From Conservatibacter flavescens (lineage in GTDB: Bacteria > Pseudomonadota > Gammaproteobacteria > Enterobacterales > Pasteurellaceae): a stretch of 64,000 nucleotides of DNA. The notes under the pieces were generated by a model. That model worked only from the letters and a program-made list of their open reading frames with translations. It was not told the origin of the DNA and ran no database searches. How positions within the stretch are numbered: the first letter of the stretch is position 1; each line of letters begins with the position of its first letter. Positions 1-7,940 of the stretch are shown piece after piece. Location of the stretch: assembly GCF_002795425.1 (NCBI RefSeq), contig NZ_PHHA01000005.1:1-64000 (forward strand), given 5' to 3'. The position numbers and the translations under genes are program-made.

Positions 1-50
1 TGAGGTGGCTCAGGTTGTGGTTGAGGTGGCTCAGGTTGTGGCTGAGGTGG
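1..50 (-). repeat. 21-bp tandem repeat encoding a proline-rich linker
   Basis: The unit TGAGGTGGCTCAGGTTGTGG plus one base occurs as 1-21, 22-42 and a partial copy 43-50, continuing off the edge. In the autotransporter frame each unit encodes seven residues of the PEPPQPQ type. Copy number could vary by slippage without breaking the frame, because 21 is a multiple of three. It would then change the length of the linker between passenger and barrel. Confidence 0.8.
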
Positions 51-3000
51 TAAGGCTGCTAATGTCCAAAAATATTCATCTTTACCATTCACCGTACGTT
101 TTGCGAGCTGCACTTCACCTGCACCCGTAGTTTGTGCTGTTCCGGTAAAAGCAGTATCGCCCGCTTCTCCCACATTCACCACAGGAATGGTATTCACGAT
201 TTGTGCTGCTTTAACAATATTCCCTTCAATGATATTTTCCGTACCGTCGGCTTTCACCGGAATCACTTTGGTGCTGCCTGTGGCTTTGCCACTGATATTT
301 AATACGTCAGAAGTAGAGTTTGCCCCGTTAGCATCGCCTGGCGCATTCCACACAGTGTTCATTTTCACCACACCATTATCGCCGGTATAATCGCCATTGA
401 TATTCAGGGTTTGCCCCGTGCTGCTGTTATTTTTGTGTAAATCAATAGTGCCACTGTTTTTCACATGACCGACTATGGTACTGGCAGTGCCTGTTACACC
501 TAGCACAGAATCCGTACTGATAGTTAAGCCGTGAGCCGTTGAAGCGCTGGTGGTTAATGTGCCGGCTAAATCAAGCTGAGTATTATTCAGATTAATCACT
601 TCCCAGTTGATGATTTTATCGCCGTTGGCTGACACTTTAATACCGTTTAGATTTAGGGTATCGATCATATCATCGGCAATCTCTGCATCATCGCCGCCGT
701 CCAACAACTGCGTGCCGTCATACTTACTAGAACTAACCGTTGCAGTATCGCTGCCATCGCCACCGTCAATGCCGTTAATAGCGGAATCGCCCGTCCAAGT
801 AATGCTGTCGTCACCCTGTTGACCGAAAACTGTGCCAGAAACCACCGCACTTCCTTCAATCAGGATGCTATCGTTACCGTCTTTGGCAGCACTGTTATCT
901 ACGCCGGCATTGCCGCCGTACACATCACCATTCACTTTACCTCTGATAATAATGGTGTCCGCTCCGCCTGCGCCTTCCACTTTCGCTACTTCACCGTCCG
1001 CTTCAATGGTAATAGTATCGTCGGTAATACAGCCCAGACCGTCATATTTTGTGCTAATTGCACCGCCGCCTACCGTGTGCGTACCGTCAGTACAACTACT
1101 ACGCAAATACCAGTCATTCGAGTCAATGCCCGTAATATCTGCGTTTTCTGGAATGCCATTTGTGCCTAAAGCATCATTATTCGTGCCTTGATATAAACGA
1201 TAAGTAAATTGATGTTTTTGTGGTGCTTTCACTGAAATACTGTCATTAGATACCACATCATCACCAATTAAACGGAAATTATCTGCGGGTGAATCGCCAT
1301 CTACTTGTACAACTTTGATCCCCTGTTGTGTAAGACCACCATGACTACCCTCTACAGGCGTAATTTGAATATTGGTTTGGCCTGCTGAATTGCCTACGAT
1401 ATGCAGCACGTCAGAAACAGAATTGCCCTTATTATTTCCATCATCTTCTAATAATAACGTATCTAGCTGTAAACGCGCCTCGTTTTTACCTTCATAGTGG
1501 GCCTCTAAATGCAGCACATCACCCGCTTTTTTGTCATGGCTAAGGTTAATCACCCCTTTATCACTGCGGACGTTTCCTCTATCTGCTCCAATTGTGGCAC
1601 TAATGGTGTAATTATTCGTTCCTGTACTTTCATAAGCCCCATTTAATACCGCGCCATTACTTAAGTTTAAATTATCTAGGCTTGCTGTAGTGTCAGTATC
1701 TTTTTTATTTAAATGCCAAGTAAATTGATTATTTAAATTCACATTAAGCTGTGCAACAGGATTGGAGGTTTTATAAGAAAGGCCGGTCATCTCACCCGCA
1801 TCTTCCCCATTAACAACTAAATCATTTGTACCTTCCGCAGAAATTAGCCACCCTTTATCCGCTGCCCTAACAGAGGTATCATCTCCTGAAAATGTAAGGG
1901 TAGAATTTCTCATGCCTAAGCGATTAACAATTAATGAGGCCGTTTCTGACGTTGTTGAAATATCGGTATTTCTTAAGGCAATACTTTGTCCCGTTGCCGC
2001 AGCTGCTTGCAAATAGTCCTGATTATCAAATTGTAACGCGGTACCACCTGAAATAATCTTGCTTGAACTGGTATCAAAATCCGCTTTTAATGAAGAATTG
2101 TTACCTAATAAACGAACCGTTGGCGCACGACTTTCTGCTGTAGAATCTAAAATCATATGCCCTTTCGACTCAATACTTGCGCCACCTGCGCCAACAGCAC
2201 GAGTCTTACCGATTTTTAAAGCTGAAGAATGTTGACCAGAACGGCCTAAAGTAATTTCAGAATCATTGAGGAGCACTTTATTATTTTCACCAGAAACATA
2301 AACCCCGACAATATAATCACCACTACCATTCGTACTGCTATCAAAGGCATTAATCGTCGTTTTGCCCGTTGATTCATAAATGGCGTTAGAACCGGCATTG
2401 TCGTCTGCTCGAATCACACGAATACCGGATAAAAGATAAGGTGTTGCAAAGCCAAAGAAGCCATTACCTGTTGCAGCAGAATTTGTTACCGTAATATCTG
2501 CATTATTCACTGTAATTTTTGAGGTTGTCCCCGCACGACGGTCTTCACCTGTAATCCCTGTACCGACTTGAATCCCATAACTTTCAGCTTGTCCTCTATC
2601 ACCAAAAGCATTACTTTCTCCTGAATACACAACATTGGCCGTTAAATCATTTGCAGTCACAGAAGAACCGCCCCACGCAGTTACCCCTCTCACAGTAACT
2701 GTTTTGCCTGGCTCACCTGAGCGGATAGCTAAATTTAAATTATTGGCATTGAGGTGGCTATTATTCACCAATGAAATCACCGTTGAATCATAACGTGTGT
2801 ATCTAGCACTATTCGTTGTGGCATCAATACCCAAGTCGCCATTGATACTCACATTCGCATCGCTTCGCACCCCAAGTCTGAGCACACTTGTCCAACCCAC
2901 CTGAGTTGACAGATTTTGGCCACTTATTTCGCATGAACCATTAGGCACATCCCAACCCGTATTCCCTGCTCTAGCCACACATTCTGCTGCATAAGCGTTC

Positions 3001-3167
3001 GTTGATAAAATACTCCCTTGTAGGGCTGTAGCAGCTATACCTAGTGCAGCAACGCCAAGCATTGTTTTTACACTACTTTTCACTTTACCTGCATTTTTGG
3101 CAAGCTCAGAAACCGCAACATAAATACCCATTTCCTTGCAAAATTTTACTTTATATATTTTGTTCAT
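1..3167 (-). CDS. Type V autotransporter adhesin-like protein, N-terminal part (C-terminus outside window)
   Basis: I read one uninterrupted frame from ATG at 3167 to the window edge, about 1055 residues. GGAGC lies six bases before the ATG. Residues 1-32 are an extended signal peptide region (begins MNKIYKVKFCKEMG), followed by a hydrophobic core and a likely cleavage site after NAYA at residue 60. This is the type Va/Vc secretion signal. The passenger is rich in N, G, T and S, like a beta-helix. Residues about 730-825 carry RTX-like glycine/aspartate motifs (GGADTIII, DGNDSILI, QGDDSITW, GGDGSDTATV). Residues about 920-1033 resemble an autochaperone domain (LNINGDYTGDNG ... DVLNISGKATG ... 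EYFWTL). A PQPQPEPP linker then leads off the edge, presumably to a beta-barrel. The product is expected in the outer membrane or on the surface. The ligand is unknown. Two short cysteine pairs are present. Confidence 0.88.
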   Translation of the reverse strand, partial: MNKIYKVKFCKEMGIYVAVSELAKNAGKVKSSVKTMLGVAALGIAATALQGSILSTNAYAAECVARAGNTGWDVPNGSCEISGQNLSTQVGWTSVLRLGVRSDANVSINGDLGIDATTNSARYTRYDSTVISLVNNSHLNANNLNLAIRSGEPGKTVTVRGVTAWGGSSVTANDLTANVVYSGESNAFGDRGQAESYGIQVGTGITGEDRRAGTTSKITVNNADITVTNSAATGNGFFGFATPYLLSGIRVIRADDNAGSNAIYESTGKTTINAFDSSTNGSGDYIVGVYVSGENNKVLLNDSEITLGRSGQHSSALKIGKTRAVGAGGASIESKGHMILDSTAESRAPTVRLLGNNSSLKADFDTSSSKIISGGTALQFDNQDYLQAAAATGQSIALRNTDISTTSETASLIVNRLGMRNSTLTFSGDDTSVRAADKGWLISAEGTNDLVVNGEDAGEMTGLSYKTSNPVAQLNVNLNNQFTWHLNKKDTDTTASLDNLNLSNGAVLNGAYESTGTNNYTISATIGADRGNVRSDKGVINLSHDKKAGDVLHLEAHYEGKNEARLQLDTLLLEDDGNNKGNSVSDVLHIVGNSAGQTNIQITPVEGSHGGLTQQGIKVVQVDGDSPADNFRLIGDDVVSNDSISVKAPQKHQFTYRLYQGTNNDALGTNGIPENADITGIDSNDWYLRSSCTDGTHTVGGGAISTKYDGLGCITDDTITIEADGEVAKVEGAGGADTIIIRGKVNGDVYGGNAGVDNSAAKDGNDSILIEGSAVVSGTVFGQQGDDSITWTGDSAINGIDGGDGSDTATVSSSKYDGTQLLDGGDDAEIADDMIDTLNLNGIKVSANGDKIINWEVINLNNTQLDLAGTLTTSASTAHGLTISTDSVLGVTGTASTIVGHVKNSGTIDLHKNNSSTGQTLNINGDYTGDNGVVKMNTVWNAPGDANGANSTSDVLNISGKATGSTKVIPVKADGTENIIEGNIVKAAQIVNTIPVVNVGEAGDTAFTGTAQTTGAGEVQLAKRTVNGKDEYFWTLAALPPQPQPEPPQPQPEPP

Positions 3168-3233
3168 ACGAAGCTCCAAATGATAAAAGATAGACCACTT
3201 ACTACAACTTCTCTTAATTTAACACCAATTGTC

Positions 3234-3264
3234 AATATAGCAATGTATTTTGCAAAAAAAAAAA
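3234..3264 (-). promoter_or_regulatory. Putative autotransporter promoter with an 11-base poly-T tract
   Basis: On the minus strand TATATT at 3239-3234, preceded by TGC, makes an extended -10. The -35 position at 17 bp spacing falls inside an uninterrupted run of 11 T (3264-3254). The predicted transcript starts about 60 bases before the ATG. A homopolymer in this position is the usual arrangement for phase-variable promoter strength. The promoter itself is inferred, not demonstrated. Confidence 0.4.
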
Positions 3265-3361
3265 GTAAACCTAAGAAATTAAATGTAAATTTAACAACTT
3301 GATAAATTCTAAAAGCACATAAGCCCCCACCTTTAGACACAATTCGACTACAGGAGGTATC

Positions 3362-3409
3362 ATGAAATACGGTTTTGCTACGTGGGCTTCTGCGGTGATG
3401 ATTTATTGA
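3362..3409 (+). CDS. Possible 15-residue leader or small peptide
   Basis: This ORF begins ATGAAATACGG and reads MKYGFATWASAVMIY before TGA. It sits four bases after a very strong ribosome binding site, AGGAGG, at 3352-3357. Its stop overlaps (TGATG) the start of a second mini-ORF (3409-3450, MNLSTMILAHEYR). AAGCCCCCAC (3321-3330) upstream can pair with GTGGGCTT (3382-3389) inside the ORF. I do not recognise the peptide. It could be a leader, a remnant of a decayed gene, or chance. The remaining gap between the autotransporter and apt (3168-3516) shows no other gene. Confidence 0.25.
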   Translation: MKYGFATWASAVMIY

Positions 3410-3516
3410 TGAACTTAAGTACGATGATTTTAGCTCATGAATATAGATAATAAGATTAGATGTCGGATTATGCAACCAAAGTCGCTAACCCGACCATAGA
3501 AAGCAAATGGAAATGA

Positions 3517-4059
3517 TTAATGCCCTTCAAAATCAACGAGGACAAAAGGTTCAACACCTAAATTACGTAAACGCTGTGCGCCCCCCAAATCAGGTAAATT
3601 GATAACAAAAGCCGCGTGATTGACTTTGCCACCTAAACGCTCAACTAACTTTACACAGGCCTCAAGGGTGCCACCTGTAGCAAGCAAATCATCAATAATT
3701 AATACATTATCTTCTGCTTGAATTGCATCAGTATGAATTTCAAGTGTATCTTCGCCATATTCTAGCTGATAACTCTGTGAAATCGTTGCTCGAGGTAATT
3801 TGCGAGGTTTACGCACCAAAATAAAAGGTAAATTTAGCGCCAATGCCACTGGTGCGCCAAAAATAAACCCACGAGACTCAGTGCCAATAATTTTATCAAT
3901 CCCTTTATCTTTATATTGCGCGACAATTAAATCCACAGTGGCTTTAAAGGCTTCAGGCACTTCAAGTAAGCTAGTAATATCCCGAAAAATAATCCCATCT
4001 TTTGGATAATTTGGAATAGATTTAATAGTATTCTTAATTAAAGTCAGTTGTTCATTCAT
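3517..4059 (-). CDS. apt: Adenine phosphoribosyltransferase
   Basis: 180 residues, the usual length. It converts adenine and PRPP to AMP in cytosolic purine salvage. The PRPP-binding signature [13 protein letters not shown] is at residues 119-131. The flexible-loop region (KPRKLP) and the ESRGFIFG segment are typical of bacterial Apt. It is transcribed alone, toward the autotransporter, and is separated from lpxM by 128 bp that contain an uptake signal. Confidence 0.97.
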   Translation of the reverse strand: MNEQLTLIKNTIKSIPNYPKDGIIFRDITSLLEVPEAFKATVDLIVAQYKDKGIDKIIGTESRGFIFGAPVALALNLPFILVRKPRKLPRATISQSYQLEYGEDTLEIHTDAIQAEDNVLIIDDLLATGGTLEACVKLVERLGGKVNHAAFVINLPDLGGAQRLRNLGVEPFVLVDFEGH

Positions 4060-4074
4060 TGTTTATACCTAAAA

Positions 4075-4083
4075 AAGTGCGGT
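4075..4083 (+). repeat. Haemophilus-type DNA uptake signal (best extended copy; others listed)
   Basis: The core AAGTGCGGT is followed by the AT-rich extension seen in optimal copies (TCAAAAAATAG). I found further exact cores at 844, 6743, 8515, 14273, 15965, 17195, 17446, 20365, 21785, 23136, 23725, 29319, 34048, 36210, 38102, 39072, 44178, 48702, 52579, 52937, 54331, 54840, 57646, 57674, 58525, 58712, 59215 and 61931, in either orientation (leftmost base given). None lies in the composite glycosyltransferase gene at 30302-33661. The count was by eye and may miss some. This core is established as the uptake signal of the Haemophilus influenzae subclade. Confidence 0.93.
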
Positions 4084-4187
4084 CAAAAAATAGATTTTTT
4101 TCCTTCTATTAAAAAAGGAAAAGTATGTTTTCTCTTTTATTACACAATATAACATAATCGCTCTGTAATAAATAATGAAATTATTTT

Positions 4188-5138
4188 TTAATAAATATCT
4201 TCATTATCGCGACGGGTTTTTAATAATTTTAACACCCAAACATATTGTTCTGGTGTCGGCGTAACAAAATATTCAATTTCAGCATTCATTGCACGCGCGG
4301 ATTGCGCCGGCTCTTCTGTCAATGACATGGCTGGGCGAATTTCCATTTCATATAAACCACGTTCTGCGTTATAGCGAGGGAACATTGGAATAACCACCGC
4401 TTTTGCCAATTTCGCCATTTTGTTCAAACCTGGCAATGTCGCCTTATATGTGGCAAAAAAATCCACAAACTCACTGGCTTCCGCCCCATAATCTTCATCT
4501 GGCAAATAATAGCCCATATTTCCTTGCTTAATAGACTGCAAAAAAGGTTTAATGCCATTTTGTCGGGCATACATTTTGCCGCCAAAACGTTCACGCGTCG
4601 CGTTCCAAAGCCAATCAACCAAAGGATTACGATGAGGATTATACATGGCAGTCATAGGCATACCATGAGTATGCAAAATGATTCCGGAGGCATCAATTGC
4701 CCAACCATGAGGAATCATCAGAATAATATTTTTACCTTCCTCACGGGCTTTTTGAATATGCTCTAAACCGATAAATGCACTGCGTTTCTGCAAATGTGCC
4801 TTTGAACGTATTGCGATTTCCCCAATGCCTAACATGACTTGGGCTGCGGTTACAAACATCTCGTCGATCACTTGTTCTCGTTGTTGCTCCGTCCAATGGG
4901 GAAAACAAAGTGTCAAATTTACTCTCGCTTTATGGCGAGGTTTATGGGCTTTGCGGGCGATTAATAGTCCTAATTTACGCGCAAATTTATCACGCCAACG
5001 AAAAGGCACAAAAGCCAATCCCGCCAACACAACAATACCTAACCAAACACCCCAATATTTAGGGTGTAAAAATGCCCACAAAAAACGAGGTTCATACCCT
5101 ACGCGAGCGGTTAAACGAACGTGTTCTTGTTTGCTCAT
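4188..5138 (-). CDS. lpxM: Lipid A biosynthesis acyltransferase (myristoyltransferase)
   Basis: Inner-membrane late acyltransferase that adds the last secondary acyl chain to Kdo2-lipid A. The LPLAT catalytic motif H-x4-D is at H144-D149 (IPHGWAID). A single hydrophobic anchor lies at residues about 29-47. I chose the ATG at 5138 (MSKQEHVRL), which overlaps the upstream TAA by one base and suggests translational coupling. The frame also opens 12 bases earlier. A late acyltransferase could in principle be LpxL. The neighbourhood next to mepA-aroC matches the msbB homologue of H. influenzae. Confidence 0.92.
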   Translation of the reverse strand: MSKQEHVRLTARVGYEPRFLWAFLHPKYWGVWLGIVVLAGLAFVPFRWRDKFARKLGLLIARKAHKPRHKARVNLTLCFPHWTEQQREQVIDEMFVTAAQVMLGIGEIAIRSKAHLQKRSAFIGLEHIQKAREEGKNIILMIPHGWAIDASGIILHTHGMPMTAMYNPHRNPLVDWLWNATRERFGGKMYARQNGIKPFLQSIKQGNMGYYLPDEDYGAEASEFVDFFATYKATLPGLNKMAKLAKAVVIPMFPRYNAERGLYEMEIRPAMSLTEEPAQSARAMNAEIEYFVTPTPEQYVWVLKLLKTRRDNEDIY

Positions 5139-5902
5139 TATCCAAACCAACCTTGATCGTAAATCATTTTACTCGCCATAATAAATGACATAATCACAAC
5201 CATTGGACGAATTAAGACTTTCCCTTTAGTTAATACCATTTTAGCGCCTAAATTCGCACCAATAAATTGCCCTAACATCATAATTAACCCCACGCTCCAC
5301 ATCACATGTCCGCCAATTAAAAAGAATAATAAGGAGGCAACATTTGAGGTAAAATTCAAAACTTTTGCATGTGCTGTCGCTTTGGCAAGATTGAATCCTA
5401 ATAGCATGACAAAAGCAAGGCTAAAAAAAGACCCTGTACCTGGTCCAAAGAAACCATCATAAAATCCAACCCCTAATCCAATCGTCAACGCAAATCCCCA
5501 GTAAGAAATACGTTGTTGGCGATCTTCTTCACCCAGTTTAGGCGTAAATAAAAAATATAAACCAATGGCGATAATCAAGATTGGCAATATGCCTTTTAAC
5601 ACCGAAGAGTCAATTTGTTGAATTAATACCGTACCAATCACTGCACCAATAAAAGTGAGCAAAATTAAATGCCAAACTTCTGATAATTTAACCGCTCTTT
5701 GTCGAATAAAATATAAGCTAGCCGAAAATGAGCCGCCACAAGCTTGTAACTTGTTTGTTCCCAATGCTAAGGCGGGTGGCATACCTGTTGCAAGCAGGGC
5801 GGGAATAGTAATTAATCCACCTCCACCAGCGATAGCATCAATAAATCCGGCTATCAGTGCAACAGCAAATAATATCCCTAAAATCTCAATACTTAGCTCC
5901 AT
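5138..5902 (-). CDS. TSUP-family (DUF81) membrane permease
   Basis: 254 residues, almost entirely hydrophobic, with about eight membrane segments. The protein has two related halves. The first carries GGGGLITIPALL and GTNKLQ (residues about 26-55), and the second carries GFYDGFFGPGTGSF and AKVLNFTSN. These are the family signatures of the TauE/SafE/TSUP permeases, which move sulfonates, sulfite or organic anions. The substrate here is unknown. It lies between mepA and lpxM in a minus-strand run and is probably translated together with lpxM. Confidence 0.9.
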   Translation of the reverse strand: MELSIEILGILFAVALIAGFIDAIAGGGGLITIPALLATGMPPALALGTNKLQACGGSFSASLYFIRQRAVKLSEVWHLILLTFIGAVIGTVLIQQIDSSVLKGILPILIIAIGLYFLFTPKLGEEDRQQRISYWGFALTIGLGVGFYDGFFGPGTGSFFSLAFVMLLGFNLAKATAHAKVLNFTSNVASLLFFLIGGHVMWSVGLIMMLGQFIGANLGAKMVLTKGKVLIRPMVVIMSFIMASKMIYDQGWFG

Positions 5903-5916
5903 CAGTTATCCTTATT

Positions 5917-6777
5917 TTATTCTAACCATGTATTTCTATCAGGAGAGTTTAACACCTGCTGACATAAAAATGGCGCAGGAGGTGGCGTTTTCGCTTTTGC
6001 GACAGTATTCGATGGGGGCGCGGGTTCAAACCAAGAATAAAGCTCATCGCCACACCCTTCCCCAGCCGGTATTGGCGCTTGATTTTCACAATATTGCGCC
6101 CCTTTCGGACATGTTAAACGCACATGAAAATGGGAGTCATGACCAAACCAAGGACGAATTTTTTGTAGCCAATGACGATCACCTTTTACCGTCTGACATA
6201 ATTTGACTTTAATCGCTGGATTAACAAAAATACGTGACACTTGCGGATCTTGCGCAGCCAGACGAATTAAATTTGCATGATTATCTGTCCAAACTCTGTC
6301 ATCAACCCGTTGCGCTTTTCGATTCACAACTAACAAGCCCTTGCCATCTGAATTAAGAGCATCTTTAGCCGACATTCTTCCCATTCGTAACCAAATATCT
6401 GCATCTAATCCCATTTGATGACTGGCATGACCGGTTAAAAAACGACCGCCACCAGGCATAGCAATATCACCAATTAACATATCGGGCATACCGGCCGCTT
6501 TCACCTTTTTCCCCAAACGTTGCAAATAGCTAATCATATCAGGATGTCCATAAAAGCGGTTACGATTTAAACGAATAACTTGATAGCCATCACCTTCTGA
6601 CGGTAAAGCCTGTGCGCCGATGATACACCCATTCGAATAGCCCCCTATCGGTTGAGGCTCTCCTGGAATCGGGCGTTTTACTCGCTGCCATTCCTGAGGC
6701 GAGGCCACGACCTCACCTGCCAATAAAACTGTTCCAAAAATAACCGCACTTAGTGTTTTAAATATTGCTGTTTTCAT
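5917..6777 (-). CDS. mepA: Penicillin-insensitive murein endopeptidase
   Basis: Periplasmic zinc peptidase of family M74 that cuts D-Ala-meso-DAP crosslinks in peptidoglycan. The signal peptide MKTAIFKTLSAVIFGTVLLA is followed by a VVA-S cleavage region. The metal and catalytic motif HASHQMGLDAD is at residues 117-127, and a second histidine motif, SHFHVRL, lies near the C-terminus. I chose ATG 6777. The open frame extends to a TTG at 6789, but that codon sits directly against the AAGGA ribosome binding site. Cysteines near the end could form disulfides, as in E. coli MepA. Confidence 0.95.
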   Translation of the reverse strand: MKTAIFKTLSAVIFGTVLLAGEVVASPQEWQRVKRPIPGEPQPIGGYSNGCIIGAQALPSEGDGYQVIRLNRNRFYGHPDMISYLQRLGKKVKAAGMPDMLIGDIAMPGGGRFLTGHASHQMGLDADIWLRMGRMSAKDALNSDGKGLLVVNRKAQRVDDRVWTDNHANLIRLAAQDPQVSRIFVNPAIKVKLCQTVKGDRHWLQKIRPWFGHDSHFHVRLTCPKGAQYCENQAPIPAGEGCGDELYSWFEPAPPSNTVAKAKTPPPAPFLCQQVLNSPDRNTWLE

Positions 6778-6862
6778 ATATATCGTCAAATCCTTGTTAA
6801 ATCATGTCCGCACGATGAAACTATTTTTTCCACCACACGCACAACTCCAATCGTTGATTAAT

Positions 6863-7939
6863 CTACTTATTACACTGTGCTTTAAAACGTAATAAATGAT
6901 CCATCAAAACAATAGCCATCATTGCTTCCGCAATAGGTACTGCACGAATGCCTACACAAGGATCATGGCGACCTTTTGTGACAACCTCAACCGGTTCGCC
7001 TTGTAAATTCACTGTTTTACCCGGTATGGTAATGCTTGAAGTCGGTTTTAACGCGATTGTGGCGATAATGGGTTGACCTGAGCTAATTCCGCCTAAAATT
7101 CCGCCAGCATGATTAGAAACAAATCCATTTGGTATCATTTCATCACGGTGTTGGCTCCCTTTTTGTTCTACCACCGCAAAGCCATCACCGATTTCCACGC
7201 CTTTTACCGCATTAATTCCCATCAACGCATGAGCCAGATCCGCATCTAAACGATCAAATACCGGCTCACCGAGACCTACAGGCACATTTTGCGCAACCAC
7301 TGTTAATTTTGCCCCAATAGAATCCCCTTCTTTTTTCAAAGTGCGGATCAATTCATCAAACTTTTCTACCGCCTGTTCATCTGGGCAAAAAAATGGATTG
7401 CTATTCACCTGTTGCCAATCAATATTTTCAATAGTTTGTGGCGCAATTTTTATTTCACCCATTTGTGACAAAAAACCACGCACTTCAATACCAAATTGCT
7501 CACGTAAATATTTTTTTGCAATCGCACCGGCCGCAACTCGCATAGCGGTTTCACGCGCCGAAGAACGACCGCCACCGCGGTAATCACGTATGCCATATTT
7601 TTGTTGATACGTAAAATCCGCATGGCCTGGACGGAAACGGTCTTTAATCTCACTATAATCCTGAGATCGCTGATCCCCATTTTTAATAATCATACCGATA
7701 CTTGTGCCCGTGGTTTTTCCTTCGAACACACCGGATAAAATTTGCACTTCATCATCTTCTCGACGTGGTGTCGTATAACGAGAGGTTCCCGGTTTACGTC
7801 GGTCTAAATCAGGTTGAATATCTGCCTCACTTAATACCATATTCGGTGGTACACCATCGACAATACAACCCAATGCAATGCCATGGGATTCACCAAATGT
7901 GGTGACACGAAAAAGTTGTCCAATACTATTACCTGACAT
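6863..7939 (-). CDS. aroC: Chorismate synthase
   Basis: 358 residues, full length. It converts EPSP to chorismate using reduced FMN, the last common step to aromatic amino acids, folate and quinones. Family signatures are visible: [16 protein letters not shown] near the N-terminus, [14 protein letters not shown] and [14 protein letters not shown] around residues 103-132, and GGISSGQPI in the C-terminal third. The gene starts one base after the stop of the upstream mechanosensitive channel gene, so it is very likely cotranscribed with it. Chorismate also feeds menE's pathway further upstream in the run. Confidence 0.98.
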   Translation of the reverse strand: MSGNSIGQLFRVTTFGESHGIALGCIVDGVPPNMVLSEADIQPDLDRRKPGTSRYTTPRREDDEVQILSGVFEGKTTGTSIGMIIKNGDQRSQDYSEIKDRFRPGHADFTYQQKYGIRDYRGGGRSSARETAMRVAAGAIAKKYLREQFGIEVRGFLSQMGEIKIAPQTIENIDWQQVNSNPFFCPDEQAVEKFDELIRTLKKEGDSIGAKLTVVAQNVPVGLGEPVFDRLDADLAHALMGINAVKGVEIGDGFAVVEQKGSQHRDEMIPNGFVSNHAGGILGGISSGQPIIATIALKPTSSITIPGKTVNLQGEPVEVVTKGRHDPCVGIRAVPIAEAMMAIVLMDHLLRFKAQCNK

Positions 7940-7940
7940 A

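Noticed and set aside
665-1191. Several 60-120 codon ORFs on both strands inside the autotransporter
   Set aside because: They lie wholly within the continuous passenger frame and read as compositional shadows.
3164-3475. 103-codon minus-strand ORF across the autotransporter promoter region
   Set aside because: It overlaps the autotransporter start, includes the poly-T promoter tract as lysine/phenylalanine codons, has no ribosome binding site and shows no domain.
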